64,000 bases of DNA. Source: Palaemon carinicauda (taxonomy: Eukaryota; Arthropoda; Malacostraca; Decapoda; Palaemonidae). The number at the start of each line of letters is the position of its first letter. Position 1 is the stretch's first letter. Below, piece after piece: positions 43,722 to 56,034 of this stretch. The stretch spans positions 95,317,559 to 95,381,558 of the forward strand of contig NC_090744.1 in assembly GCF_036898095.1 (NCBI RefSeq). The letters are read 5' to 3'. Below the pieces are notes generated by a model. The model worked only from the letters and a program-made list of their open reading frames with translations. It had not been told where the DNA came from and did not search any database. The position numbers were made by a program, and so were the translations under genes.

Positions 43722-46700
43722 GTGCGTGTGTTTGCTGTCCCGTTATGCGGATGTGTCCTGGTCGCTAAGGCCGCACCTGCGCTACCTTCGTGTCATCCTT
43801 TGAAACTGACCCTCACCTCCTGCGCCCGGCTTGGCGGGGCCATCGGTTTTCACGGGATGACACCTGTGTTGAGTGTCGGGAGTGGCCTGCCTCCCAGTGG
43901 AAGAGGGTTTGGGCGTAGGAAGAAGAAGAAGAAGTCTAAGCCTGATTCTTCACCTTCGGGGTCTTCCTTGAAATTGAAGAATCTCGGATCTTGTATTCTT
44001 TTGGGCATCGATGGTCCCCCTTTCGAAGGAAGCTCTCTGAGCTTCTTCAGAGGGGAGCGGAGTGAAGGCGGTCATCTTCCTCCGCGTAGGTTGATCCTCT
44101 TTGTGTGGGCGCAGGCGCTGCAGCCAATTGGTCAGGCCTTGAGTCTGTTTCCAACGCCGAATAGTTTGCTGATCCACCAAAAGCGGTGGCAAAGCTTTAT
44201 CCGAGGCAGGTTTCCCCTTTCGGGGGAATGAGTCTCTTGTTCGCGAGAAAAAACCAACTCGGGGCATTGGCGGTGCCCGTACGCTTTTGGTTCTCCTTCA
44301 GGGGCGGAACGAGAGCCTTGTCCTAAGCGATGTTATCCTTCCGGAGAACAAACCTCCCTGCGGAGGAAGTATCTCTAAAGTTGGATCAGTCTACCCCTTG
44401 GGCGGAGTCTGCCTGCGTTCCTCTCCGGAGGTATCTCTAGAGCTGGATCAGTCTCCTCGGTCTGTGAGGAGACATCTTTTTGAACCTGCTGGTTTTCCTT
44501 ACATTGAACCCTCAGGGTCTCGTGACAGTCACCCTTTGGGCTGGCGTGATCATAAGACCCTGGGAGTCCTTCTGGCCTCCATCACGTTGAACTTACGGGT
44601 TATCGCGACTTGGAACTTTCGAGTTCCAGTTACTGTATGCTGAGCCTACAGGCTCTCGTAACGATGGTTAGGCTGAGCCTACGGGCTCTTGTGCCATCAG
44701 TTACGCTGACCCTTCGGGCTCTCGTGACAGGGAAACCTCTGCTTCCTGTTACGCTGACCCTTCGGGCTCTCTTAACCCTGGTTACTCTGAGCCTTTGGGC
44801 TTTCGTGCCTCTTGTCACACTGACCCTTCCGGGTCTCTAGACAGGGAAACCTTGGTTTTCCATTGCGCTGACCCTTCACGGTCTCTCGCAACCCAGGTTA
44901 TGCTGAGCCCTCAGGCACTCGTACCATTCGTCACATTGATCTTTCGGGGGTCTTGTAGCAGGGAAACCATAGTTTCCCGTTATGTTGACCCTTCGGGGTC
45001 TTGTAACGTCGATATCGCTGAGCCTGTGGGTTCTCGTGCCGGATGCTACGCTGAACCCTCGGATTCTCGTAGCACGGAGTTCTCTCCTCGTCGCACGAAC
45101 CCGCATCATTGAGTTTTACTCTCATGACAGAGTCTTCGGACTCTCATCGCGTAGAGCGTTCGTGCTCACACGACCAGCGCTACACTGAACCCTAGGGTTC
45201 TCGCAGCCCTCATCCTATTATCCATCCAACAGGAGTTAGTGACGAGGTTCCTCAAGGTCCTCGTCGTGTGGACTCTTATGGGTCGCGCAACCGGGGTTTA
45301 CGATCCACTGTTGCTCCCCCTCCTGGTTTTCCACCACTTTAACCAGCTTAGTCTCACGCTGCGTCATGCGGCAGAACAGCGTCTTGTGACGCTTTTGAAA
45401 CGCCGGAGATTAACGTTCCTACTTCTCGTTCGAGAGAGGGTTCTTGTGGTTTGCCATCCTCATAAAACCAACCTCGCCTCGCCCCGGTGGCTACCTTGTC
45501 CTTGGACGAAGTACCATCTCCATATTTTGCTGCAGAAGGTCACCCCTCCCAGGGTAACCCTCCTGCAAGGAGAGACACCCATCCATCTCAAGTCTCAAAG
45601 GCTTCCATTGCATCAGAGACATCAGTCGCCCACATGACAACGCCCAGACCTTATCCCTAAGGGTAAGCCTGTGCCAATCTTGCCTGCTGGGAAGCCTCCC
45701 TCAGGCAAGAGGGTTAAGAAACCTGCCGAGGTTCCTAAACCCAAGGATCCGTGTCTTCCTAAGGACCTCCACATAAGTTCTTCGGGAGTCCATAATCCCC
45801 CAATGGTTTGGAGCATTATTCAGTGTACAGTAATGCGTCAAGCCGTGACGGGGGTCATTCGTCGCTTCCAGTCCTTAGGAGGTACTCCTAGGATTCCTTT
45901 GTTGCCACCTCTCATCCCTGGGGCTTACCCTCCTGCCGATTCTAGTAGGAGTTAGGAGGATGCCACTCATCTGGGTCCTTCTGGTAGGGACAAACCTTTC
46001 TCCATTCGCAAGAGGCCTCGGAATGAGTGTGTTCAAGAACTCCAGGGTAGCCACATGCAGTTCAAGATGCTACAGGCCAGACCTAGGGGGAAGAGGAAGA
46101 GGATCTGTCCTTCGCCTCCAAAGGAAGACAGGTTAACTTACTACAGGGACTCCTTTCATCCCTTCCCAGTTGAGATAGTGTAAGGAGGTACGACCTACGA
46201 CTGGGTGTGACATGCTCCCTCCGGCGGTGGATTTCCATCCCGCTCCATAGACCAGCAGAGCCTTTTAGGCCCTCGCTGACAGAGGTTCGCATGCCTCGAA
46301 GCAGGGAGCCGAAGGATTCATTTACCATCCCTAAATCCTCGGCCAGACTTCCCTCTTCGCTGGAAGCGAGTACTTCCTTAGCAGTCCTGTCTTTGGTCTA
46401 TCCCGATGACGACTACGACCCATTCCAGGCTCCTATGGGTGAGAGTTCAGATGTGGAAGGGCAAAGGGATCCCGAGGACGACGCTTTGCCAGCTGCCGCT
46501 AGCCCTAAGCTAACAGAGAATGAGGGGAAGAGTCTGATCATGCCTTTGGCCGATCTTAGCCTGCATCCGATCCATCAATGGGCTACCAGATCCATCGGTA
46601 GCTCCTCTAGATGGATAGGAAACTGTCCTTGACCAGTTTTACTGTACAAGGAAACCCCAGAGGGCCAGTACAGCTCTGCCCTGGTCAAAGGGGTTGAGGA

Positions 46701-47390
46701 GTGCCAAACAGAAGGCAGTATCCCAGACAACTGGGTCCACCTCCTCACTCTGCTCCAACTCATCCTCCAAGTTCCTCCCTCCGCCGTATATGTTTCAGAG
46801 CAGGTACTACAAGATGCTCGGGGAATCTCTCCCTACCCTGCATCTCGACCACTCCGTAGAGGCATTCTCGAGTACTAAGCCCTTTGATAAGCTTACGGGA
46901 CTTTGTCTTGTTTTCGGCCTCAGAGATCCTCAACCAGAAGAAGGAGGCAAAGTACGCCATGCAGCCGACTTTGTGGCTCGACTTTTGATTGTGGTCTTTA
47001 GGACAACTGATTCGATCTAAGGATCTGTCTCGCGAGTCCTCTAGACTTAGATTTTCCTATTGTCTGGAACTCTGGCCATTGAGTTCCTCTCCCTTCAGGT
47101 GGTGAATCTTTGGGCTAACACCATCCTAAAGAGGAGAAATGCTGTCATAGCTAGATTCCATAGACATCTCCATTAGGCATGTCGAGTGGGTGGCAAAGAG
47201 GTGGAGGAGACCAGCCAGGACTCCCTCATCCAGAAGGTCCTGACAGCCAGACCTTACCCCTCTCAGCCACAATGGAAACCACAAGCAAAAAGGGCTAGAA
47301 ACCCGAAACAACAGGGTCAAAGTAAGCCTTTCGTGGGGGGGAAAGGGAAAGCAGGGATCCGGCTGAGGCCATTCCCACTAGAATAGGCAG
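43722..47390 (+). pseudogene. DIRS gag region, copy 2
   Basis: Broken frames that together match the gag of copy 1. Near the 5' end [14 protein letters not shown] in one frame corresponds to the Cys-rich ECREWPASQ segment of another, a zinc-knuckle-like site. A Lys-rich patch (RRKKKKKSK) follows, then the tandem repeat at 44639-45060. Near the 3' end [18 protein letters not shown] and FQSRYYKMLGESLPTLHLD form the block conserved with copy 1. DIRS Gag is thought to coat the RNA; this copy could not make an intact one. Confidence 0.65.
44639..45060 (+). repeat. Higher-order in-frame repeat in DIRS gag (33-33-48 bp)
   Basis: Twelve starts of the motif TGA(C/G)CC(T)TCGGG occur at 44641, 44674, 44707, 44755, 44788, 44821, 44869, 44904, 44937, 44986, 45019 and 45052. 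Spacing is 33, 33, 48, 33, 33, 48, 35, 33, 49, 33, 33. A 114-bp (38-codon) unit of 11, 11 and 16 residues therefore repeats. It reads YADPSGSRDRETSASC, YADPSGSLNPG, YSEPLGFRASC. Small indels (+2, +1) sum to a multiple of three. Confidence 0.85.
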
Positions 47391-47399
47391 TCCTCCCAT

Positions 47400-48430
47400 T
47401 TGTCCACCTGTGGGGGGGATGCCTGCAAAGCCGCTGGCAGAGGTGGCTTCACCACACGGCCGAACCCTGGGTGGTCCATTGATTCGTTCAGGATAGGATA
47501 TTGCGTCCCGTTCACTCTCTCTCCCTTCACTGACTCGAGTAACAGTTCCATTAAATTCCTATGCGAAGGGATCCGCACAGGAGTGTGCCCTCAGGGCAGA
47601 AGTCCGGACCATGTCGGAGAAGGGTGCTCTCCAAGAGGTCCTCGAAGGGTACCCAGGCTTTTACAGTCAACTCTCTCTTGTGAGAAAGGCATCTGGAGGC
47701 CAGTCATCGACCTCTCAGTTCTGAACAGGTTTGTTGAAAAGACCCCGTTCAGAATGGAGACAGCCGACACTGTCAAACGAGCGATAAGACCGCAGGACTT
47801 TATGTGCATGCTAGATCTAAAGGACGCATACATCCAGATCCTAATCCATTCATCTTCCAGGAAGTATCTCTAAGATTCATGGTCAACCAGAAGCATTACC
47901 AGTTCAGGGTACTGTGTTTCGGTCTTTCCACAGCACCCCAGGTCTTCACAAGTGTGTTCGCCCTAGTATCATCTTGGTCTCACAAAGTCGGCATCAGTCT
48001 TCTAAGATACTTGGACGACTGGCTGATTCTGGCAGACTCAGAGGCGGCCCTTCTCCGCCAACGAGACAAGCTTTCTAAGGTTTTGCCAGATCTGGGGATC
48101 TTGGTAACCCTCGAGAAGTCTCATCTGCTTCCCTCTCAAGAACTGGTATACCTAGGCATGCGCATAGACACCCTAAGGCACAAAGCTTTTCCCATCAGAT
48201 GAAAGAATTCAGAGACTGAGGAAGATGACACAGGTCTTCCTCGGACGGGAAGAGCTCCCGGCGCAGAGTTGCCTTCGCCTTCTTGGTCACCAGACTTCTC
48301 TGACCAGACTGGTCCCCAACAGTCCCCTCAGGATGAGATCTCTCCAGTGGCATCTGAAATCCCAATGGAATCTAGTCCAGCAATTCCAGGGATCATCTAG
48401 TCTATATAGGGCTAGAGGAACGGTCGGATC
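47400..48430 (+). pseudogene. DIRS reverse transcriptase with RNase H start, copy 2
   Basis: RT core landmarks are visible: MLDLKDAYIQI (motif A), YQFRVLCFGLSTAPQVFT (motif B) and LRYLDDWLILA (motif C with the YLDD catalytic pair intact), then LEKSHLLPSQELVYLGMRID. This order and wording are typical of DIRS/YR-retrotransposon RT. A frameshift near 47870 separates motif A from motif B, and another near 48200 separates RT from the following RMRSLQWHLKSQWN segment, which leads into RNase H. The region ends at the junction near 48470. Confidence 0.8.
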
Positions 48431-48469
48431 TCAGATGGTGGCTGGCGGATCTGAACCTCTGCAAATGGG

Positions 48470-48530
48470 TTTGTATGCTAGGAAAAATACAAAATCTCCA
48501 AATTTGTTATTTTTCCATGAAAACTTTTGA
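48470..48530. repeat. DIRS end-junction palindrome at truncated end of copy 2
   Basis: GGTTTGTATGCTAGGAAAAA, CTCCAAATTTGTTATTTTTC and ATGAAAAC follow the order right terminus then left terminus, as at 26455. It replaces the missing 3' half of the element. Confidence 0.5.
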
Positions 48531-49749
48531 CCTTATTTCTGGCCTCCTACCTTCAGCTCTGTTTATGACTTTACCTCCATAGGAGATTAGTGCTGTCACT
48601 TCACCTCATGATGTGTAATTTAGGGACTATTTAAGGGACTTTGCTGCATTCTTTCAGCCCCTAGCTGCACTTGCGTTATATTATGTTGCTTTCTTCTCAG
48701 GCCCCAGTATTGGCTATTTATTCTAAATCCAAATCACTACACTATAATTATTCGAATAAAATTATTTCTAATTTTACCTCCTCTTGCAAGTCCACACATC
48801 AATCTTGATATCTTATCTGTCACTACAATTTTTCATTCTTTGGCGTTCTTTATAGTCCACATCTCACCCTCGTAAACCATTGCTAGTCTTTAGTTACAAT
48901 TGTAGAATTAAATTACCAACTTATCCTATTGGTGCACAAGATACCTAATGACTTCAATTCATCAAAGCAGTATATTCTGAGTCCATATCTCAATATTCTT
49001 TTTACATTTGATCCAAGTTATAGAATCTAATCCTTTATCAGTCCAATTTCACTCTACCCTGTCTTCTTCCTTCCATCAATGGACTTTTCTTTGTCTTACT
49101 TATTTTAAGGCTTCAATCTTATACACATGATCTAAGTTATTTATAGAATCTAATTTTATGAGTTCATTTTCACTGTACCCTGTCTGTCTTTTTCCTTCAA
49201 TACACTTTTCTTTTTCTTGCTTATTTTTTGGCTTTGATCTTCAGGTAGGCCTACCTACTGTATTTACACTTTCCTATCTTCAACTTTGCTCCTTCTTAAG
49301 TCAAGTTTACCAAACCAATGTCGTTGGAAACGGCACACTTCAAGAGACTTCCTATTTCAAATCTGTTATGATGTCCATCATGGGGTCAAAGATGGGTAGC
49401 TAAGGCCTGATCCCTGGTGTAGCCCAACCAACAAATCAAACTTTCCTCTAGTTCCAACAGAGGTTTTTACTTATGTGGTTACCTCTGCATACATATCTTG
49501 TACAACTCAACACTTTTCATACATAACAAAGATTCTTGCCTTAGTGCTTGGTTATATGATTAGTACTGTATTCAAAATCATTAAATACAGGGTGTACAAT
49601 AGTTCTTTCTGTTTTTTCCCATGTCTTAATGGAAAGATTGCATCAACAGTGCCCTTCCCATTGCATGCCCAAAATTGCTATACTTATTGTAAGTTGCTTT
49701 CTCATTCTTCTATGATTTATTTATAACTTTTATTTAATCTTCATTTAGT
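48531..49749. other. Unassigned sequence between repeats
   Basis: T/C-rich on the plus strand; possibly a degraded reverse-strand LINE, as a LINE linker-like segment follows. A direct repeat is visible: TCTAAGTTATTTATAGAATC near 49130 and a similar CCAAGTTATAGAATC near 49012. Nothing else was recognised. Confidence 0.35.
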
Positions 49750-50180
49750 GGAATATCAGTTTTATCCCTCAATAATGAAAGTAATCTTATATTGCTTTTT
49801 TATATATTTGGACCCGAACGTTATTCTTATAGATGTATCCTGAAGTTGTTGTTGGTGGTAGATGTTACACAACAAATCCAATATATCTATCCCTTCACTT
49901 CCCAAACATTTCCACATTTCGACGTATACCAGCAGATCCTGCTGCCTATTTCCCCTCTGTATTTTATTAAGTGCTTTCTTCACTATATTTTTTACAACAC
50001 CATAACCAATCTAACTGCATATTGGCCCATTCTGTTCTACTGGTTCTTTTCATTTAAAATCTTTACAAAATATTCCTTCAACTTAGTTTTATACTTTCCT
50101 CCTCTGACAAAAATCTTCCATCCTCATCCTTGATCTGTTTGATGTATCATAATTGGTATTATTTCCTTTTAGCCATCTTG
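49750..50180 (-). pseudogene. LINE linker-like fragment
   Basis: Reverse-strand translation gives pieces such as IKDEDGRFLSEEESIK and then several stop-interrupted segments, in the style of the region between endonuclease and RT of RTE-like elements. No catalytic motif is present. Weak call. Confidence 0.35.
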
Positions 50181-50264
50181 TATGGAAATACAGTATACAT
50201 ATAAATATTTGATCCTTGTGTGTAATTTTTCATACAATTTGTTTCTTGTTCTTCTATTTACCCT

Positions 50265-50529
50265 AACTATAGCTGCTTCCTCCGATGCCTTAGATGACCG
50301 CGGAGGTAGCAGCAGTAGGGGATTCAGCATTATGAAGCTTCATCTGTTGTGGATAACGGGGGAGGGTGGGCTGTGGCACCCTAGCAGTACCAGCTGAACT
50401 CGGTTGAGTCCCTTGTTAGGCTGGGAGGAACGTAGAGAGTAGAGGTCCCCTTTTTTGTTTTTGTTTCATTTGTTGATGTCGGCTACCCCCAAACTTGGGG
50501 GAAGTGCCATGGTATATGTATGTATGTAT
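50265..50529 (+). mobile_element. LINE 3'UTR insertion with (TATG)n tail
   Basis: Matches the 3' end of the LINE at 52376-53523 in reverse orientation: GATGACCGCGGAGGTAGCAG, GGGGAGGGTGGGCTG, CTCGGTTGAGTCCC, and GATGTCGGCTACCCCCAAAC, ending in TATGTATGTATG. Only the untranslated 3' end inserted. It ends next to the left terminus of DIRS copy 3. Confidence 0.8.
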
Positions 50530-51004
50530 AGCCTTTTCCTGGTTTTAAAGGAGTTGAGGTTCTGTTTGGTCTCCAGAAAATTTCTTGTGCAAGGTTAGAA
50601 CAGAGAAGCCAATACAGATTAAATACCAAAGAAATATTTTCACCCCTGCTCAAGGGCCAGTGTATCAAGTACAAAGCAGCACCCAGTGTGTTAACAAACC
50701 TCAATATATATGTGTCGAAGGTCTCATTGTGCTTCACGCAGTTCATTTGTTATTGGGGACCGGAGAGGGAAAGGAGTAACAGCTGTGTGCGACTACTATT
50801 AAAAATGTCTTAGAAATAGACACCAGACTTTACTTTGCTCTGCCACACTACAATCTTAACACAGTGTGTTTAAGGTAGAGCCTCGATTTCAGGCATTAGA
50901 ACTGGCAAAGCATTTCGGTTGCTGAAATTCATCTGCTGTCAGTGACGTCATTACTACACCATGTGCTCTTATAAAGAGTTAAAGGCTGCTCATGAATTCC
51001 AAAG

Positions 51005-51286
51005 GTAAGGGACAGCAACATTGCTCAAGCTAGCAGGGAAATGTCCTTGTGACTGACCATATATCCTTATGATCAGTGCCCAAGCCCCTTTATACCAAAG
51101 CTAGGGCCAGGGAATGGTTACCAATGACTCGGCCGGTAGACCTACAGGCTCCCCCAAAACCCCATCCTTAGCTCACACCGATGGTGAGGTTGCAGACACT
51201 ACAAGAAAATATCTTGTTTGAGTGGGACTCTATCTCCCATCCGGCAAAACTCCAGGCAGGGAAGTTTCCAGTAGGCCACCACGACC
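51005..51286 (-). mobile_element. tRNA-derived SINE
   Basis: On the reverse strand it begins GGTCGTGGTGGCCTACTGGA, where TGGCCTACTGG fits a tRNA A box. About 35 bases on, GATAGAGTCCC is a decayed B box (GGTTCGAGTCC consensus). Downstream is TGTCTGCAACCTCACCATC and GAGCTAAGGATGGGG. The plus-strand interval is bounded by the DIRS left repeat and the repeat A copy. The decayed B box suggests an old copy. Confidence 0.65.
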
Positions 51287-51301
51287 TTTGCAAACATCTA
51301 A

Positions 51302-51334
<33 letters not shown>

Positions 51335-51960
51335 TTGTTAAGCTACAACCCTAGTTGGAAAAGCAGGATGCTGTAAACCCAAGAGCTCCAACAGAGAAAA
51401 TAGGCTAGTGAGGAAAGGAAAATGGAATATTTTAAGAAGAGTAATAACATTAAAATAAATATCTCATAAAAACTTTAACAAAACAAAGGAAGAGAAATAA
51501 GATAGAATAGTGTGCTCAAGTTTATCCTCAAGCAAGAGAACTCTAACCCAAGACAGTGCGACCATGGTATACAGGCTATGACACTACCCAAGACTTAGAG
51601 AACAATAGTTTGATTTTGGAGTGTCCTTCCCCTAGAAGAGCTGCTTACCATATCTACAGTCTCTCTTCTGGCCTTACTAGTAGGAGTGGCCACTGAACAA
51701 TTAGTGCAGTAACCCCTGGAGTAAAGAAGAATTGTTTGGTAATCTTTGTTGTCATGTGTATGAGGAAGAGGAGAATATGTAAAGAATAGACCAGACTATG
51801 CAGTGTGTGTGTGTGTAGGCAAGGGGAAAATGAACCATAACCAAAGAGAAGTATCCAATGTAGTACTGTCTGGCCAGTCAAAGGACCCAATAACTCTCTA
51901 GTTGTAGTATCTCAACGGGTGGGTGGTGCCCTGGCCAACCTACTACCTTTAATGCTTAAG
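51302..51960 (-). repeat. Repeat A, near full-length
   Basis: Starts (ATT)n, AGCTACAACCCTAGTTGGAA, and ends ATCTCAACGGGTGGGTGGTG, CCAACCTACTACC. Inserted immediately beside the SINE inside DIRS copy 3. Confidence 0.85.
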
Positions 51961-52375
51961 TTAAGAAACACTTTTTCGGGCTTTCTTTTTTTTGTTATGT
52001 TAACTTGATAATATGAAGCATGAATTCTGTTAGAGCCTTGGCAGTCGAGTAATTTTGTTTGTTACTCAATTCTTTGGGTTTGATAATGCTTCGGCTTGTG
52101 TTGTTATCATTCTTGCAAGTCTTTTTTTTTTTTTTTTTTTTTTTTCATTTAGGGTTGGATCTTGATTATCTTCCCTTCCCAGTGTTAACATTTGATAACA
52201 TATCTAAATTGATTTATAAAATTGAATTAATTGTATTCTTTAGTCAGCTTGGCCTCTTACGTACATAAATTTCATAACTGTAATCTAAGTGTTGGAGTTT
52301 TTAAAATTTCCAGCTCCATTTGTTCATCACTCGATTAATTCAATTAGAAGGGTTAAACACAAAGTTAATAGAATA

Positions 52376-53523
52376 CATACATACATATACCAACGCACTT
52401 CCCCAAATTTTGGGGGTTAGCCGACATCAAACAAATGAAACAAAAAAGGGGACCTCTCCTCTCTACATTCCTCCCAGCCTGACAAGGGACTCAACCGAGT
52501 TCGGCTGGTACTGCCAGGGTATTACAGCCCACCCTCCCCCGCTATCCACCACAGATGAAGCTTCACGACGCTGAATCCCCTATGCTGCTACCACCGCGGT
52601 CATCCAAGGCACCGGAGGAAGCAGCAGGGCCTACCGGAACTGCGTCACAATCGCTTGCCATTCATTCCTATTTCTAGCACGCTCTCTTGCCTCTCTCATA
52701 TCAATCCTCCTATCACCCACAGCTTTCTTCACTCCATCCACCCATCCAAACCTTGGCCTTCCTCTTGTACTTCTCTCATCAACTCTTGCATTCATCACCT
52801 TCTTTAGCAGACAGCCATTTTCCATTCTCTCAACATGGCCAAACCACCTCAACACATTCATATCCACTCTAGCTGCTAACTCATTTCTTACGCCCGTTCT
52901 CACCCTCACCACTTCGTTTCTAACCCTATCTACTCGAGATACACCAGCCATACTCCTTAGACATTTCATCTCAAACACATTCAATTTCTGTCTCTCTATC
53001 ACTTTCATTCCCCACAACTCCGATCCATACATCACAGTTGGTACAATCACTTTCTCATACAGAACTCTCTTTACATTCATGCCCAACCCTCCATTTTTTA
53101 CTACTCCCTTAACTGCCCCCAACACTTTGCATCCTTCATTCAATCTCTGACGTACATCTGCTTCCACTCCACCATTTGCTGCAACAACAGACCCCAAGTA
53201 TTTAAACTGATCCACCTCCTCAAGTAACTCTCCATTCAACATGACATTCAACCTTGCACAACCTTCCCTTCTAGTACATCTCATAACCTTACTCTTACCC
53301 ACATTAACTCTCAACTTCCTTCTCTCACACACCCTTCCAAATTCTGTCACTAATCGGCCAAGCTTCTCTTCCGTGTCTGCAACCAGTACAGTCTCATCTG
53401 CAAACAACAACTGATTTACAGTACCTCCCATTCATGGTCACTCTTGTCTACCAGTTTCAATCCTCGTCCAAGCACTCAAGCATTCACCTCTCTCACCACT
53501 CCATCAACATATTAGACTTCTGG
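52376..53523 (-). pseudogene. 5'-truncated non-LTR LINE, RT C-terminal half
   Basis: The open part (53431-52631, 266 residues) starts inside the RT palm at QLLFADETVLVAD, where motif C should be FADD, so the second catalytic Asp is Glu. It continues through LGRLVTEFGRVCERRKLRVN, EVDQFKYLGSVV, TVMYGSELWGMKV, RWFGHVERM and GRPRFGWVDGVKK to RNRNEWQAIVTQFR. Homology extends a little further upstream (LGRGLKLVDKSDHEWEV) behind a stop. The 3'UTR contains the GGGGAGGGTGGGCTG block and ends (TATG)n at 52376. Similar 3' ends lie at 6.3 and 50.3 kb. Recently inserted compared with the 23.4-kb LINE, judged by its intact frame. Confidence 0.85.
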
Positions 53524-54099
53524 TAAATTTACAATTATGGTTAGGCTAGCAGAGCATGAATTGGGCTTTGTCTGTTGGAGTAATTATTAGTACACTTATG
53601 AACAACCAAGTATGTTACTGGTATAAATGTTAGATGAATCCTTGAACTGATATTGTCTTTAATTGTTGCTAGGTACAGTAGTTCTAACCTTGATAGGGTT
53701 AGGTGACAGCCATGATTCTTCTGGTTATTTGGCTATTTTATAGCAGTGTTATAACTTACTATAATCATACAGCTGATATGTCATTAAGTGAGAACCTGGT
53801 AATCAGATAGTATTCTCACATACACAAATGTATCTGAATACTAAGTAATTGTGGAGAGGGGTTGTTCCCGTCCTCCCCATTTGGGTATATGGCCATGATA
53901 AGAAGTAAGTGGGCAGCCTCCCCTCTTTATAGATGTTCTTCTACATTTACCTGATATGGGTACTGTCGGGAGATATGATAGAATCATATACAGTATGGTT
54001 AATTAAATCTCTGTTTTATTTTAAGACTTGGTAAGTGCCCTTATTGTATTTCGTTCCTACAACCTCTGATTTGGTAAACCATAAGGTCAATGATATACG

Positions 54100-55570
54100 G
54101 GCAAGGAGGGGATCCTAGCCTGTCTTCTCACTTATTGGACGAGCCTATCTCTCTTTTAGCTATCCTTTCAGAGTGATTTTTATAATGGGGCTTTTCAATT
54201 ATAAGATTTCCATTAAAGATGCATAAAAACAAAACTAAATGCACTTGGGTTGGATGCAACAAACTGGCCAAGTGGGGCCACAAGTGTTGTCGGGTATGTA
54301 GTGATTGTTTTCCTGATTGGGACATAGAATAATGTTACATTTTTTTGCAGTGGATCAATTCTGCCTGGAATATGGATCCTCTGGTGGGAAACATAACAGC
54401 CAAGGCCTTTTTTCTCTTTTCAATGTGGGTGAAAGGATTTACTACAATTGTGGGGACTGCCAAGAATTTACCCACCATGGATGTCAGAGATCTTATTAGC
54501 CTTGATCTAACCTTTTTCAAAAGCTAGTGATTGTGGAAATGGGGTCTTAGTGAACAAGACCCCTTTCTATGTTTTCGATTAGATCCAAAGACAACCTAGA
54601 CTACAGAAGAGGAAGCCTTACAGCAGGGCTCTTCAGAAAATGTTTCAGTTTTCTAGAAGTATCCCTCAGGAGACACCTCGCTGTCTTAAGTTTGATCCAG
54701 GTCAAGGTTCCCGCTAAGCAGGGGACACACCCGCCTGGATTTGGTAAGCCTGCATCTCCCTTGGACACCTCAGTTATAACTAGAATAGTCAGAGGCTTTG
54801 ATCAACTCCTTCTACGGTCAGCCCACTGAAGGTGATGCCCTTCCAGGTAGTGTTGGCCTGCCATCTGTTTCCTTTCCGTTACATGCTTTGAATATCCATC
54901 ATGAATTTTCAGGGACAGCTATGCTAATAGTGCCACTGGCCAAATAGTGGTATCCACTGTTTCAGCATCTGAGATAAAGACTACACTCGCTTTAGTCTGC
55001 ACAAATGTGTCAGAAAGTAGGGAATCAGATTATCTTCACTTCCTCCTTTCTGACCCAGAACCTTCATGCTTGGATTTTCCCTCCTGCATTTTCAAGAAAG
55101 ATTTCTTGGCCCACAACTTGACCTATTTGATGAGCCCCAAGAGGTCTTCAGCCACAAGACAATACCAATCTGTGAAAGACTTGGACGGTTTTGCAAAGGA
55201 ATAAGTTACCTAGTCAGATAACTCTATTACTTCTTGGCTTCTTTTATATAGTCTTAAATCAGCTTTTAACAGAACCTCTCAAGCATGCATTTGACGTGGA
55301 TCTAGACTAGAAGGCGTTCCATAAGATCACCCAGTCTTTTGCTTTACATAGACCATTGCCACTAATCCTTGTGGTATCTTGGTCTCTGGATAGGGTGCCT
55401 TTGTTTTTGGCTAGATTGAATAATTCCTCCATCTCCCTTAAAGAACTTTTGCAAAAAGGCCTATTTCTCATAATTTTATCCTCAGGAGCAAGAGTTAGCT
55501 GTCTTTGGAGGGACCTGAACTGGTTACCTTTCCGAGGGACCAGGAGTTCTTTACAATAATCCCGGGTCAT
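54100..55570 (+). pseudogene. DIRS copy 3 gag-like and interior remains
   Basis: Interrupted frames. A short one at 54217 contains CTWVGCNKLAKWGHKCC and VCSDC, Cys-rich in the way of DIRS Gag N-termini. Later frames (54569, 54947) are Ser-rich and end with stops. There is no RT motif. Identification rests mainly on position between the terminal repeats. Confidence 0.4.
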
Positions 55571-55799
55571 CTTCTATTCCTAGCGCTGGGTCTCCAGTTT
55601 CTACCCAAAAACAAAAAGCCTCTTCAGAGATGAGATCCATTTTACATTTCAGCTCTAGAGCCTGGAGACAGTAACCACTGTCCCGTATCAACCTTACAAT
55701 TATATTGTAAGAAGATAGCTTTTCTTTCAAAATATTCAGACCAACAAGTCCCTCTCAACACGGGCTATCCGTATTTTGATAACCTCTCTTTTTACAAAA

Positions 55800-56034
55800 G
55801 TTGATCCTGTCTCCCTCCCTAAAACCCACGATGTGAGAATAATTGCCTCTTCCCTAGTGTTCTTTGCTAATATGCAATTTCCGGGCACTCCAGAGTTTTG
55901 AGGATTGGTCTAAGCATAAGGTGTTTAAGAAACACTACTTGAAGCAAATCCAAGCAGTACAACATTCATGTGTGGTACTTGGTACATTCGTGACCCCTAC
56001 AGTGGTAGTCAAAGAGAAAAACCAAGTCGACTAG
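55800..56034 (+). pseudogene. DIRS tyrosine recombinase C-terminus, copy 3
   Basis: THDVRIIASSLVFFANMQF contains the HxxR box (55827-55838). After stops and a frame change the sequence reads KVFKKHYLKQIQAVQHSC with the likely nucleophilic Tyr at 55936-55938, continuing to VVVKEKNQVD and a stop at 56032-56034. Unlike copy 1 the Tyr is kept, but the reading frame is broken. Confidence 0.6.

Larger units (their letters stand above)
43480..48530 (+). mobile_element. DIRS-type retrotransposon copy 2 (gag and RT, 3' truncated)
   Basis: The left inverted terminal repeat (about 43495-43640: GCTATTTATAGGGG, CTGAAAACTAGCCAAGAC) is followed by a long gag region, then reverse transcriptase and the start of RNase H. 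The recombinase, internal complementary region and right terminal repeat are absent. Near 48470 the coding sequence jumps to a palindromic junction-like end (GGTTTGTATGCTAGGAAAAA through ATTTTTCCATGAAAAC). GC content is clearly higher than in surrounding DNA. Coding frames are interrupted, so the copy is inactive. Confidence 0.8.

Noticed and set aside
51268..51286. A functional tRNA gene on the minus strand
   Set aside because: A box is present but the B box is decayed and no cloverleaf or acceptor stem closes; the sequence fits a SINE head.
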